Part shown: piece by piece, positions 48,226 to 61,005 of the stretch
Numbering within the stretch: the first letter of the stretch is position 1
How the letters are laid out: every line of letters starts with the position of its first letter
NCBI GenBank assembly: GCA_029931535.1
Contig: JAQPZY010001581.1
Span: 558,001-622,000 of the forward strand
Direction of reading: 5' to 3'
From: Margaritifera margaritifera
Lineage: Eukaryota; Mollusca; Bivalvia; Unionida; Margaritiferidae
Length of the DNA: 64,000 bases
Position numbers and translations under genes: made by a program
The notes under the pieces: generated by a model
What the model saw: only the letters and a program-made list of their open reading frames with translations
The model's database searches: none
What the model was told of the DNA's origin: nothing

Positions 48226-49530
48226 CATATATTCTCATTTTTAAGATGATCTGACTTTAAGTAGAACCCCCCTCCTTTCATTTAGCACTGCAAAAAGCTC
48301 ATTTCTCTTTCACCCTCCTATAAGTCAGGGTGTACTTTGGAAATCAAATCCATTTGCAAGGGGTGACTTGTCATCAGTGAGTCAGAGTTGCACTTTTAAA
48401 ACAAATCAAATTCACATTCTGTGGTGCAATTCTTTTGTTTCTCTGAAAGGTCTGTAACTTTTAACTTGAATGCTCCCTCATAAGCATTATGCTTTCTTTT
48501 CTCTATATTGGTGAAACTACCAAAGTTTAGCAATTCAAGATTTATGATATCCAAGTGACTGGGTACTCAGTAACCGATAGAACACTAATGATTCAGAAAC
48601 TTGGGCCATTATTTATGTGGAGACTGAGCTTGAGCTCTGTAAGTGACACTTTGATCATACAGTCTGTGAAATCTTATTAAAGGATCACAACAACTGAACA
48701 GTTGTCAGCTGTACAGTATGATCACTGGGAGTTAGTAAAAGCACCCACAGGTAACTGAATGCAGAACTCTAATTTGCACTGAAAAAGTATCAAATTTATG
48801 GCTCAATTATAGGATTGTCAACTGTAAAAACAAAGTGGGTGCTGTCATTACAAGCTAAGAGATTAAGCTCAGACATGCACAGGGAGTTGTTAAATTGCTC
48901 AAAAGAACACCCACAGTTAAATGAATATATGACTATACTTCGGCACTGACCATGCATTACATTTGTGTCAAAGGAGTTGTCAACTGGGGAAACAAAACTT
49001 GTGAATTAGATCTGACTTATGATAAAGGCAAATACAAATCAAAAATAAAACTTGCATTGCATCAGTCACAAACAATGTTTATACAGCAAACACAAAATAT
49101 AATACAAATATGTGTTGTTCGGAATTACATGAAGATGGAAGCAATATACCTACTAGTAAACACCCATGGTAAACAACATTGATAGACACTTAACTTTGTG
49201 GTGAGTAATATTTAATTTAATATTTTCAAATTATTAAAATCCAAATAAATGTAGATACAAGTATTACATGTATTGTGTAATGATTACTTTAATGAAACAG
49301 ATAAACACAATGCATACCATATATGCATTTCTGGATGAGAATAGTGGCATGAAAACATACAAATATTTCAATTGACAGTATTTTGCATGTACTGCAAACA
49401 TCTAGAGTTTCCAATATTATTCCTAGATTTATTAAAAACAATTTGTATGTTGCATTTATAAGATGACCCCTACTCTGCATGAATCAAGGTTTCAGCAACA
49501 AAAATGTTGACTTATAAGCAAGCATATACA
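48226..49530. mobile_element. Possible decayed element with MITE-like ends
   Basis: The left end TACCATATATTCTCATTTTT and, inverted, the right end GACTTATAAGCAAGCATATA then CAGTA resemble the TACCGTATATACTCG... ends of the foldback elements at 40.6 and 58.1 kb. The 1.3-kb interior has no transposase. Weak evidence; the ends may belong to unrelated pieces. Confidence 0.35.
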
Positions 49531-50368
49531 GTATTTGGGGACTTCCAAATATACAAATAGTCAAACAGAATGGTGGAAAAGAGATGAACTTAAAACACAT
49601 TGACAACAATCATGACTTATGTCAAAAGAAACATGATTTTACCTCAAAATGATTGTTTTAAGGTATGATTTGTTTTCAAGATCTATTTGGTATTGATACA
49701 CATATATGAAAGAGCTGATTCATATGAAAACAGAAAACAGCTTCTCTAATCAGGTGGTTCCCATCTCATTAGTGCTGATCTGCTTCAATATCAATACAAA
49801 GTGCAGGGTTATTGCTGAAAATTTCTATTTATGGAATTCAAAGAGATTTGTGTGAATTTCAGTAAGAAATAAAAGAACACAAAAAAAACAGATACTGCAT
49901 CTATAAGGATTTTATATTTTTACTTATAGCTTTTATTTTATATGCCTTTACAGAATTTTAACTTTTTTATCTTTCATTATTTAATGTCTTGTTGAACAAC
50001 ATGTTTATGTTTATTTTGAAAAGGTTAATCTTCCTAAAGATTTCTGTATGATTTTAATCTTTTCATTCTTAGAACTTGCCTTTTAATCAGCACCATACAA
50101 CCAGTATTTTGCTAACATGCTGTTAAACCCTATACATCCATATATATAATTTAAACTTGTTCTACCCTTTCGAGTCAAGTCTGTCAGATACTCAATTGTT
50201 ACAACATCTATGAAAAATGTCCTTATTATAAAACACTATATAATTATATATGAGTATGATGTTTTCTAATGATCTTTTATTTTGGCAGTAAGCTGCAAGG
50301 TTTTCAAAAACTAGATGCAAAGTATATAATTATGTTATGGAAAGTGATTTACCACTTTTAGATATTAC

Positions 50369-50524
50369 CTGATTGCCATGCTTTGGTTGCATTTTCTAGG
50401 CACATTTCAGCCTCTAAATATGGGACAATTCCGAGTTCTTCAAATAGGAAGGTGATTAAAATCTTGTCAGACAGAGAGCCCAGTGTAGCATTCCTTTGTT
50501 GAAGCCACTTGCTCAATGAAAAAT
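50369..50524 (-). CDS. Exon D, module 2
   Basis: The shortest D exon (156 nt), starting FSLSKWLQQRNATLGSLSD, then LFEELGIVPYL, one Cys (AEMC) and ending near AWQSG. Sequons NAT occur twice. Acceptor ATCTTCAG; donor ATCAG/GTAATA. Compared with D3 and D4 it lacks about six residues in the segment after the Cys and ends without the usual W-x-N-G. The leftover G completes GAT with A3 across an 8-kb intron. Confidence 0.88.
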
Positions 50525-50529
50525 CTGAA

Positions 50530-52365
50530 GATGAGAAGAAAAACATTGTATACTACATATAAACTGGTAGTCTAGTTCTGGAGGCCAAATTTTCCCAAAA
50601 AGTATTTTAAATAACAAAATGTAGTCAAGTGCTTTATCTGAATGTCAATCAAATATGAAAAGTATGTCTTTCAGACAGGGTGAAAATATAATATTCAGAC
50701 AGACAGGACTGAATATGAGCAACAGTCATTTGAAGATTCTGTACAATTATTTATGAGATAAACATGATTTTGGAAGCCTAAGGCATAATAACCGAGTGAG
50801 CAGATACCACAGGTCAGCAGTTCAAAACATTTTTGATATGCTGTTCAACAGTTGATTTTCGGCAACAAAAAGGGGGGGGGGGGGCTAGAATGACCATATT
50901 AATGTTTCCACCAACTGTTTAGTCATATATACTTAACAAATGTTTAATCCATAATGATACTAACATATTACTGAAACAGATCCATAAAGAACTATATAAT
51001 TGCAGTATCTCTTGTATTTTGACTAAAAAAACTAGTAGTTTAGATCACTGAACATCTGTGTGTCAACAATTTTCTCTCTAAAATGTTAAACTTTTGGCAC
51101 ACGATACTAAAAATATGTTAGATTAATGCAGAAGAGGTACATATATTGATACACTACAAGAAAAAAAATGTACTGCTGAAAAATAAATTTTGGAATATCT
51201 GAAAGATGTCTTTTTTTCTAGCATTTTCTTGTAACAACAGCACAATTTTTTAACCCTTCAGTTGATGACAGATGATTACAAGCAAGACCCATATTTAACT
51301 TGATATCATTCCTCTAATAAATTAAAGCATTTCACAAGAAATAAATTTAAAATTCATGAAGTTGACTGAACTCATTCAGGGTCTGATACTTGTGGATCAG
51401 AAGCATTGTCTTAGCTTCATATGACAACTCACAAAACATCATATTTAATGTTTTGTCACATCTCAGCCATAAAAATGGGTAGACAAGTGTATATTTAAGA
51501 TCAATGATAACTCAGAGGAAAGTGATAGTGTTTGTGTATTTCCTATAATCTTGATAATAATTAGGTACTTAAATCAGTGGGGATTTACTGAATCAAACTT
51601 ATCTAAATCACAGCTGTTACTATGAACAACCAATTAGTGAAACGTGGATAGGTGCTTAATTTGTTTGAATTTTACTTTCATATTGTTCTCCGTGTCATTG
51701 CTTTAATTTGAAACAAAGAAAGTTGCAATGGTATTTTTATTATTATAGCAATGCAAAATAGTGATTCTAGCTGATGCTTTACTATATGAATGGCAGTATA
51801 GACTGGATTAATTGGAGTGGCAGTGTATATCTTAATCTACTTTGCTGTTGGAAGTGCAAAGCTGCTGGATTAGGGAGCAATTATGACTGACAATCAAGGC
51901 AGTTTGATACTTATGATACAAAGATTTGACAACCTATGCTTGTTCTGTCAGATAAAGAGTACAATTATTAGATTTTACAGTTGTGAAGGGAAATATAAGA
52001 AAAATAATAAGATTTATTATCATAGCTACAAATGTCTGACAGGAGTATTTTGAAACTGGTCAAAATATCATTGCTGTTGGCTGATAAGGGTTTTCAGAGC
52101 TTGGTAGATACCCTATCTTGAGAATTTAATGTACAGTTGATATTCATTTGAGAAATGTAAACAACATATTTTTGCATGAAAAGACAAATATATGAGACAT
52201 TCAGCCATAAACCGTTTATTTCTAGCACTGATATACTGAAGCAACATTTAATTGGCACTTTTTTTTCTTCTCTGAGCATGGTAAATACTGTGACATAAAA
52301 AATTAAAATTGAAAAAATATTATATTTCAATCGCAAGTTGTTTCAAAACTAAAATTTCAACTTAC
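50530..52365. other. Unassigned intron B2-D2
   Basis: AT-rich with a G-run near 50,873-50,884. No element recognised. Confidence 0.5.
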
Positions 52366-52529
52366 TAGGACTTAGAAAACCAGTGTCCCATGCACATGGT
52401 GTTTTTGTCAGCAATGTGTTCTTGAAGACTGGCACCACCAGTGCACAGGAGTAACTTGCCTCCAGGCACACACTGATGTTTAGACTCACCAGGTAACCTC
52501 CCTGACTGTATAGCTCATCTATTTTGTAT
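52366..52529 (-). CDS. Exon B, module 2
   Basis: A 164-nt exon starting YKIDELYSQGGYLVSLNIS. Its three cysteines lie in VCLEASYSC and TPCAWD, and it has the sequon NIS. Acceptor TTTCCTAG; donor CCTA/GTAAGT. The single leftover A gives AAT (Asn) with D2, whereas the other modules complete Gly, Asp or Ala here. It aligns without gaps to B1, B3 and B4 in length. Confidence 0.9.
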
Positions 52530-52725
52530 CTAGGAAAAAATACATACATCAAATACATCATGAAACAACCTTGACTAATTTTATGCCATAAATATTTTAT
52601 AATTATTGAATAGACAGATAAATAGAAATTTAAATATATAATTTCCATGAGTATATACCCCTCACTTCACTTCCTATGCTACTGCATTGCATGGGACAAT
52701 GCAGTAAATTTTCCACTTCTTGGAT

Positions 52726-52759
52726 GTTGTGTGTGTGTGTATGTGTGTGTGTGTGTGTA
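52726..52759. repeat. (GT)n microsatellite
   Basis: GT run interrupted once by AT. Confidence 0.9.
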
Positions 52760-53413
52760 CATGCACAATCCTGTCTATATAGTGTCAAGCAAAAGCTTGT
52801 TAGGAAGAGCACAATAAGGACCCAATAAATTTGTTGCCACATGACTTGATGTCACCGGATGTCTATCACGTATGAACAGTATGTAAAACAGGGTATGTCG
52901 CAGAATGTATTTATATACTATCCACTGATAAAAATAATTAAAATAAGTTCATTTTTCAATAATATTTTTTAACCTTTTTAATTTGATAGAAGACAATTTA
53001 CAATTGTAATTTATTATTTAATCAACCAAGATGTATAATAAATAAACTGCAGTGTTTGTACTGATGGATATTGTGGTCTCACAAGCTTGCCCCACTGCAC
53101 TTTGATCCTGCCAACAATATCCAACCATATGAACATATAATAATTCTACCTTGTAACATAATACTCTGTGTATCTAGAGTGAGGCTGTATTTTTACTAGC
53201 ACATGAAATGTTTCACAAATACAGCTTTTTTCATTAAAACATTCTTGAAAATAACTGTTTCTGAAAGGAAATCCAATTTAAAGGACTGAACTTATAATTC
53301 ATTGTTTGGTAAGGAAACATAAAGTTTAAAAGATTTAACATTCAACTCAATATTTAAAATATTTTTGCTTGTATACCAACATTAACATACCAAATAAGAA
53401 GATTAGTACTTAC

Positions 53414-53456
53414 TCCATGCGAAAAATTCCATTCATGTAAAACTTTTGGATTGTGC
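53414..53456 (-). CDS. Exon C, module 2
   Basis: A 43-nt exon coding G-TIQKFYMNGIFRM-E. Acceptor TTTTCAG/GC; donor GGA/GTAAGTA, a strong consensus. The first base pair completes a Gly codon with A2; the last two bases make GAA with B2. The conserved core reads FYMNGIF. It sits about 180 bases beyond the edge of a DIRS relic that fills much of the preceding 4.4-kb intron. Confidence 0.82.
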
Positions 53457-53639
53457 CTGAAAAGAAAGTATTGTATTCAGTTTATTTTCATTGTAATCTG
53501 ACTGTTACAGATACCTTTAAACATACTGTTCTTTTATGTATCTTTCTAAAAACTTTGGAAATTTTAAAAAATGCGTCAGACTTAAGTAGGCAATATATCT
53601 TAATGTTCAGAATTACCAGACATGCCAACCAATAAGAAT

Positions 53640-55460
53640 GCCATGCTGGCACTGAAGTAGATTCAATTGCAGTTGCCACTAAATTACAGGCAACCCTTTT
53701 TACAGATAAAGCATGAATTTCACACATTCTCTCTACTGATGCAAGTGAGAGAGAGACAGAAAATGAGAGCGAAAAAGCAAGAAGGAAGACTGTCTTAAGG
53801 TAAGGTCCTTGAAAGAAGCCTAAAATCAAGGATTCATAAGTTTAGATAAAAATCTGAGAACACCGAGGTAAGAGCAAGACACTTGCTTTTGAAGCTCAAT
53901 GTGTACTTGTTCAGTTCCAAAAGATAACGGTCTGACCCTGTGGTACAGCACATGGAGAACTCATGTGTAATTGGAGAAATATAAAGTGGCAGCTTGTTGT
54001 TTAACTTTTGTTGCAAAGTATACTACTGGCCTCCCCCACAGTTGAAACAATCTCTTTGCTACTGACTGTGGCAGAAACCATTTTGTTATAAATGGTCATC
54101 TGTGTCTTTACAAGCTGTCTACCATGATATATTTCTCTTGCCTAAAATGTAATGGACTCTGAGAGTGATACCCCCTGAAACTGTCCATCTGATGGGGTTC
54201 CAGACTTCAATGTAAAGAGAAGGGACATGAGCACCTCTTTGGCGTCTAAGATACGCCATAACCAACCTGTTGTTTAATGAGGTCGATACACCCCTGTAAT
54301 TCTAGGAGAAGGGCTGCATTTCTAGATTCCTTCTGAGACCACAAGCCCTGAAGGACTGCCTCCTCTGGCTCTAGGTAAGCACCCTAGCCTGAATCTGAGG
54401 TGTCAGTATATAGGAAAGAGTTAAGTTCTTGTTGTGTATCAGAACTCTGACCAGATACTTGTCCTTATTTAGCCACAAACTCAGGTGGCACTGAAATTTG
54501 GATTCCAAAAGGAATCCAAGCTGAAAGGGAGTCTCAGTGAGGTCTCCAGTTTGCTGGCAGCAGAAACTGTAAAGGCCTCATATGAAATCTTCCTAGGGTA
54601 ACTAGATTTGCTGTTGCATTCAGGGTCCACAGGAGAGAGAGGCAGAGGCAGGCAGATGATGAAGTCTTTGTGAACACTCATGTTATGATGGACAATATGT
54701 GTGTGATTACATCAGAGGAAACATGAACCATTTCTTAATTTGTGAGGAAATACATCCCCATATAAATTACATTTTGAGGAGTCATATCTGACTTCTCCTG
54801 GCTGGGTATCATGCCTAGATGAGTCACTGTCTTATAACAAAATGACAGGTCTCTTAGTAAGGCATGTTTGAGAACATTGTGTATCAAACAGTCATTGAAC
54901 TACTGGATGGTTTTGAACCCCTAACAATCTTAAGAGGAAAGATCAATAAATGTGACAATATATTCCCCATTTTTTCAAAAGCAGGAAGATCTGGGAATAT
55001 AATACTGGACTTTAAGTGTTTATTGTCCTCCCCCCTGCCCCATTCTTCAGAGATTCCAATTTGGTCTGGTGAAACCAAATGAGGGGTCTCTGATACAAGT
55101 GGAAGGTCACAAAAGTGAAGCCAGTAAAGCTCTATTATTATGTAGAGGACCTATGGATTGTCTGATAGATCTGACCCTACCTCTGAAACAAGGCCTAGTC
55201 ATCAACCTTCTTGAACAGCAGCAAGAGGGGGACTTGGCTGGAGAGGGTGTGACTCCCTAGTGGCGACTGCCTCCCTCCTTAGAGAGGGATTGGAGTCCAT
55301 CGACTTCCTGCCCTTGCCCTTCTGGCCATCCACTTTTATGAATGAAGGATCAAAACGAGTTTTACAGGTGGTCTAGTGGTTCTGCTGGGACCCCTGCTTA
55401 AAATGTTTAGGCAGGGGACCAAAAGACCTTTTGGACTAGGGACACTTCTAAGCCACTTCA
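53640..55460 (-). mobile_element. DIRS-like element relic (copy 2, heavily deleted)
   Basis: The minus strand reads YLKTVFLLAFSLSFSVSLSL then ASVERMCEIHALS, aligning with LALKTVFLLVLASVRRCSEI of the recombinase in copy 1; the catalytic Arg region is altered (SVERM for SVRRC) and an extra Ser-rich stretch has expanded. Further left-to-right segments correspond to copy 1's recombinase/RNase H junction (54.2 kb) and RT start (54.9-55.3 kb), with large deletions. Same strand as copy 1 and the host gene. Confidence 0.65.
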
Positions 55461-57154
55461 GGTTCCACTCTACAGTTTTGTACTTTGCATAGGGTTTGAT
55501 TTTTAAAGAAAACTAATTTCCCCTGTTTTACTCACTGGTTATCCTGGTTATTTAAAAAAGACCTTGTAGATCTTAGGTATTGTTAAAATAACTTTTAATT
55601 CCCTTTATTTTGGTGTATGATTGAAGGGTGTAATTTGGGTTATAGAGTATACAGCTTGGCCTTACTTCAAATGTGCACCTATGAAATAACTGCTAGCTTT
55701 TATTACTTTTTATATATTTTATAATTCATTTATTGCACTTTCAGAAGCTGGTATTCTCTACTCTGACAAAATTCATTTTCCCTATATTAATAATTGCTAA
55801 AGATAGAGTACCTTGGACTAGTTCAGGCTCATTTTTCAAGCACATGGGAGTAGCTATTTTTATGAGCTATCTGCTTTAGTATCAATAATTACCGCATGTA
55901 AAGAAATTTCAGTCACAGTACATGAAAATAGTATAGGGGTAAGTCAACATTCTCTCCACTGTGCATGCTGCCAGTGCAAACAACTTCCCCTTATCCTGGT
56001 CCCTCTCTCAGAAGTACATATTAACTAGAGAGCAGAAACATAAAGACCAAATAGGTGTTTTTATTGTATGATTTAATTTTGGTTGTATAGCTGAAACAAT
56101 TAAGTTGCGAGCAGCTAAACAGTTTTTTTCAAAATAATTATCATGTATTTCTTCCACAGAACAATATTCATTAGTCCCACACTTGCCCAGCCCCCCCCCC
56201 TCACCATGATGAGAAGTCATCTATTTTAAAATGCACATTGCATTTTCTCAACATAGCAACCAATGTTATGCTAAAAGAAAGAAACATGAAACTTACTACA
56301 ATTATTCCTGAGATGTCATTCATAAATTTTAGTTTGGACAGGGATGGAACAAATCAGGTTCACAGAGGTCAAAGGTGAAAGAGTAAAAAGTTTGCTAATT
56401 CTTCTAACACAAGTATATAGAAGCGAGCGAATCTGCTTTATCATAATTTTTTTCCTTATTTTCAGTACCAATGAATTTTAAAAAAGCATTTTTGCTATAT
56501 TTTTCTTACATTTAATCCAACAGTTTTAAATTTAAGTTCATTTTACTTCTGTGTTCTATGATTCTTAATTTCCCCATAATTAAGGTCATTTTACACACAA
56601 TACTGCCACAAGGCATATTGTATAAGCAAGAGCAAAATTGTCATAATTAACTGATTTTCATACATAACATCCATGCTAATGTACTATTTTATTGAAAAAA
56701 TCATACATAATGATAATATTATGAAAAAGAGAAAAGCAATTGCACAAATGTTCATATTTGTCTTAAGGTTCTGCTCTACAGTTTCGTAGTTTGCATAGGG
56801 TTTGATTTTTAAAGAAAAAGAATCTCCCATGTTTTCCTCACTGGTTGTCCTGGAAATTAAAAAAAGACTGCATATCGTAGCTATTGTTAAAATAACTTTT
56901 AATTCCTACTATTTAGGTGTATGATTGATGGGTGTAATTTGGGTTTTAGAGTATACAGCTTGGCCTTACTTAAGATGTGTATCTCTCAAAAGATTAGTTT
57001 CCAGAATTACCACATGTAAAGAAATTTCAGTCCAGTACATGAAAGTAGCACAGAGGTATGCCAACATTCTCTCCATTGTGCATGCTGCCAATGCAAACAA
57101 CTTCACTTTATCCCAGTCCCTCTGTCAGAAATACATAATAACTGTAGAGCAGAA
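55461..57154 (+). repeat. Direct duplication, offset about 1.3 kb
   Basis: The segment beginning GGTTCCACTCTACAGTTTTG at 55,461 recurs at 56,767 as GGTTCTGCTCTACAGTTTCG and stays alignable through GCATAGGGTTTGATTTTTAA, GTATACAGCTTGGCCTTACT, CATTCTCTCCA.TGTGCATG and CAGTCCCTCTGTCAGAA. The second copy (to 57,154) lacks about 190 internal bases of the first (to 56,037). Origin unknown; the first copy abuts the DIRS relic, so it may be element flank or terminus. Confidence 0.75.
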
Positions 57155-57839
57155 CCTCAGCTGGGCCAGGGAGGTGGGGACAGGAAGGGCCTTAGGTCTG
57201 CCCAATCCATCAACCAATGAGGCCATGGGAAACTCATCCACGGTTCCATGTGAGGAAAAGGAGAAATTCCTGACTCACCACTGGGTATTGGGAGTCCCCA
57301 AACACCAGAGGAATTGAACGGGAACATAGGGAAGGGGAAGGGGGGGGGTGCCTTTTTTGCAAAATAATTAGCTTATGGCAGTTTTAGCTTCATCATTCTT
57401 TGGTACATCAAAATCTTGGAGGGAAGGTTCACTGACTGACTTATTCAACATTCAATTTTCTTCTTCTAAAGCATATACACTTTGCTACAAGACAAAAAAA
57501 AATTATTGATCTTGTGCAAAACACAAAAAATATTGTCATTTTCCAAAGGAAACTTAAAAAACTATTTACAGAAGGTACTATCATGTGACCAGATATCTTT
57601 GCTTTACTTCTGGCTAAGAAATTTATATTGGGACAAGGTGGAACAAGAAGTGCAATAATCAAAATACAAAATTATTTCTAATCTAGTACATGGAATTTTC
57701 TAGACAAATAAAAGTCATGCACAACTAAAAGTGAGAGAACTATTATACCGTTCACACCATCAATCTGCACATGGAGCAAGATAATTTTCATTGCATCATA
57801 TTCATATTGAGATGCTGCTTGTGTACAAATTATATCTAC

Positions 57840-58049
57840 CCCATTTAAAGTCTAGAAGAGAAATATTGAACTGCAGCTTTTCAATGCCAACTGTCAGTGT
57901 GAAGTCACAGGGATTGATTTTAAGATGGGTGCTGACTGCTCTGTTGATCCATCTGGCATCGATACAACACTTTACAGCAGTGCACTGCCCTGGTATGTAA
58001 CAGGATGCTTCTTGGGGGAGACCTAGGAGTGTCATGTTCACCTTACAAT
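57840..58049 (-). CDS. Exon A, module 2
   Basis: A 210-nt exon with six cysteines: D-C near the start, ASC, GQC, the adjacent pair KCC, and NPC. It continues into VGIEKLQFNISLLDFKWG, the family's EKL...WG ending. Sequons NMT and NIS are present. Acceptor ATTTCAG; donor TGGG/GTAGAT. Same length and phases (1 in, 1 out) as A3 and A5. A foldback element lies 67 bases upstream of the acceptor in the preceding intron. A longer open frame extends into both flanks, but the splice sites and alignment with the other copies place the exon ends here. Confidence 0.9.
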
Positions 58050-58116
58050 CTGAAATTAATGACTGATTCATCAGAAAGGTAATACCTGTTTGTAATTTAT
58101 ACATCACAACATAAAG

Positions 58117-58316
58117 TACCATCTTTACTCGCATATAATCTCTGTCCAAATGCAAACAAGCATAATGTGCCGGCAGATCTGGGTCTGTGTTGCTTGTTCT
58201 ACTGATTAGTCCTTACAAACTGCATAGACCCAGCTCTGCTGGTGCATTATGTGACTGCAGATCTGGGTCTATGCAGTTTGCAGTTGGTATCGGATTAAAC
58301 ACGAGTATATACGTTA
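58117..58316. mobile_element. Foldback MITE (copy 2)
   Basis: Ends TACCATCTTTACTCGCATAT and, inverted, ACGAGTATATACG. The interior palindrome arms ACTGCATAGACCCAG.TCTGC and GCAGATCTGGGTCTATGCAGT match copy 1 at 40.6 kb. It lies 67 bases upstream of exon A2's acceptor. Confidence 0.8.
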
Positions 58317-58482
58317 CTACTGTATATGCAGGATCAAGGTACAGAATTAATGCTTAATGGGCCATGACCACCATCCTTAAATATTAAATGTATAATTATA
58401 GAATTGTGTACAATACCCATACCCTGATTTCTTTTCTTAACTTCTTTGGAGCACGATCAATATGGCCAATCAAACATGAATA

Positions 58483-60008
58483 CACCGCTCCCTCGATAAC
58501 TCGCTCCTGGATAACTCGCGAACCTGCTTATAATGCAGGTCAGACATAGATCCCATTTTTTTTAAAACTAGAAAACACAAAAAAAAAAAAAAAAGAACCC
58601 TATTTGTTGAAGGTGACAAATATCGCGATCAAAATTAGTAAATAAAACCTTGATATATTGCTCATTTTATCATCAAAACCAGTGGGTAGTACCCGGAAAT
58701 CACTCATGAAATTTTCTACTTTTAATAAGAAGTCATATATTTTGTTCAATTTTCTTTCCAAACAACATTCTTAGTACACTATAAATAACAATATTCGATG
58801 AAATTTATATCAATGAAAACGTCACTAAAACCTACTGGTGGCAACACTTTAAAAATAAATACCAATTAAATAAGTTTTTTCAAGTGAAATACGTGTTTTA
58901 GTTCTATCTTTTAATTCGGTTTCAGTGTAATCATCATAAATGCAATAAGCCCTCTTGTATTCAAACGTGAAAAATATAATTCAACCAACCCAGCTATCAC
59001 CACAAGCATTTCCGTGAGAATCTAATTAAGTGCCAACCGTGGGTTTTTTTCTCCAACTTGCGGAAGTATTTGTTGTGTTGTTACACTCAATTAATAGCAG
59101 ACCTGCTTTGTATTATCATGTTAATTACATCTTTTGTATCAAATCAAACAAAGGGGGTGGAATAACAGAAAAGTTAAAAGGCGTGCTAATCCTGCTTGCG
59201 TAAGAGCTAGCGGTCATGGCCATGTGTCAGGTCAACTCATTTCAATTGATCAATCGAACACTGTTATAAGTATTATTATGTAAGTAATATAATTAATCTA
59301 CCTTAAATTAGCCTACTCATTCACAAATGTGATCAAAGATAGTAAGGCAACCAAGCCAAATGAGTACTTGGTGAATAAAAAGCTTTCTTTTACAGATACA
59401 GTTCATTATGGAGAAGCGAGTTCCCAAGTTTATATTGAACATAAAATTTCTAACTTGCTACTCAGGAATTTCCTCAAGGATGAGAAGAAGTTTCACTGTT
59501 ACTTGATATGAAATCGCGGCATCCATATTTTATTAATAGAACAATAAATAAATCGAGTTTCGACGTTGACGGTTGTTTCACAAAATAAATGTCCCTAGTT
59601 TTTGAAAAAAGGAATCTTGTTCAGTTGTGAATCGACAACAACAAAAAGCAGTGACGTAATACATAATGTATTCGTGTACATGTGTTGTTGAAACCACATT
59701 TGACTAATGTTGTTAACGATCTTTCAGAGGTTCGTTATCTTGAAAATAAAGGTAATTTATACAGAAAAGCAAACAACTACATTAGAAAAAGCTCTTTATT
59801 GATAATTATTCCCAATGTAATTATAAAACGAGTATTCAGCCATTAAACAGCCCCATTTCCCGCCCCCCACTGTGGTTTTCTCGATGTCCAGCAGGGATGG
59901 CATCCCCTTATTAATTTTTTTTGAGCTCCCTCTGTAACTCGCGCCCTCGCTTATAGTGCGGTCTATGTTTTTGGACCCCGTTGTGTGCGAGTTATCGATG
60001 GAGAGGTG
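58483..60008 (-). mobile_element. 1.5-kb TA-flanked inverted-repeat element (copy 2, complete, opposite orientation)
   Basis: Starts TA/CACCGCTCCCTCGATAACTC and ends ...GAGTTATCGATGGAGAGGTG/TA. The body is the reverse complement of the copy at 21.6 kb, with matching landmarks such as TTTGATCAATTGATCGAACA-like and GACGTTGACGGTTG segments. A 60-codon frame at 59.33-59.51 kb is not conserved as protein and is probably chance. Confidence 0.85.
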
Positions 60009-60818
60009 TACTAAGAACAAAAAAGGTTAACAATTTCATCAAATTCTGCCGAACAAAAGTGAAAATCTAGTCATCTGCATATGATAAACAGGTTATGGAA
60101 AATCATTTGTTTATGTCAAACAGTTTTTGATATAATTCTGCTACTAATTAAGTAAGTTTGCCTAGTATGGAAATAAGATATTGTCAAAGCTGAAATAAAA
60201 TTGTATCTGTTCACAGTTCTTCTGTAGTGCGAAAATGTATTCAGTTCCTTTACTTTCCATGAAAAGCAAGTTCAAAATACATAAATTTAATTTTACTATA
60301 TTGATTGGTTAGTGCCAAAGTGTGCTGACAAGCTGTATTTTTATCAATATTTTCTACTGAAAATCGGTGGCAAAGCATGCATAATACCTTTGCCAATTTC
60401 TCAGTTCATTAAATCCCTTGATTCACTCTAGCCAAAATCCTAGAAAATGGAACAAACTTTAAAATTTGATAACTTAGTGTGGATATTTACAAAAATATCA
60501 CTATTACAATTAAAAATGTGTCCATGTGACATGAATGCCTCTGCCAATATCATGCTGTTAAAAGGCAAAGTCCCAAGTCTCACAGATGTCACAATTAAAT
60601 AAAATCTAACTTGATCAAAGTCTTAATGGTGTAAAGCCTCACATCAAATTTGGTTTAAATCCATGAAAATTATTAAGTGGAATTAAAATTCATGACATAC
60701 ATGAGGTGACATGACATGATGTACAGAAATGAGTAACACTACAAGCTCCCTGCATAGATATAGAAGGGAATAAAAGAAACACATCCAAAAGTTTGATGTT
60801 AATGTCTGTGACAAATAG

Positions 60819-60934
60819 ATGTATGTATGTATGTATGTATGTATGTATGTATGTATGTATGTATGTATGTATGTATGTATGTATGTATGTATGTATGTAT
60901 GTATGTATGTATGTATGTATGTATGTATGTATGA
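60819..60934. repeat. (GTAT)n tetranucleotide microsatellite
   Basis: About 28 perfect units of GTAT/ATGT. Reading frames across it (HTYIHTYI) are artefacts. Confidence 0.97.
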
Positions 60935-61005
60935 AATACACACACAGATAGATGGGAAGCATTAAATGGTCCTGTATTTTCTTCAAGAAAATAAAAACAG
61001 CTCAC

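Noticed and set aside
56925..57317. 130-codon plus-strand frame
   Set aside because: It crosses the end of a direct duplication, the other copy does not keep the frame, and no domain is visible.
59329..59511. 60-codon frame in the inverted-repeat element as a transposase
   Set aside because: The corresponding DNA in the copy at 21.6 kb does not keep the frame, and no DDE or helix-turn-helix motif is present.
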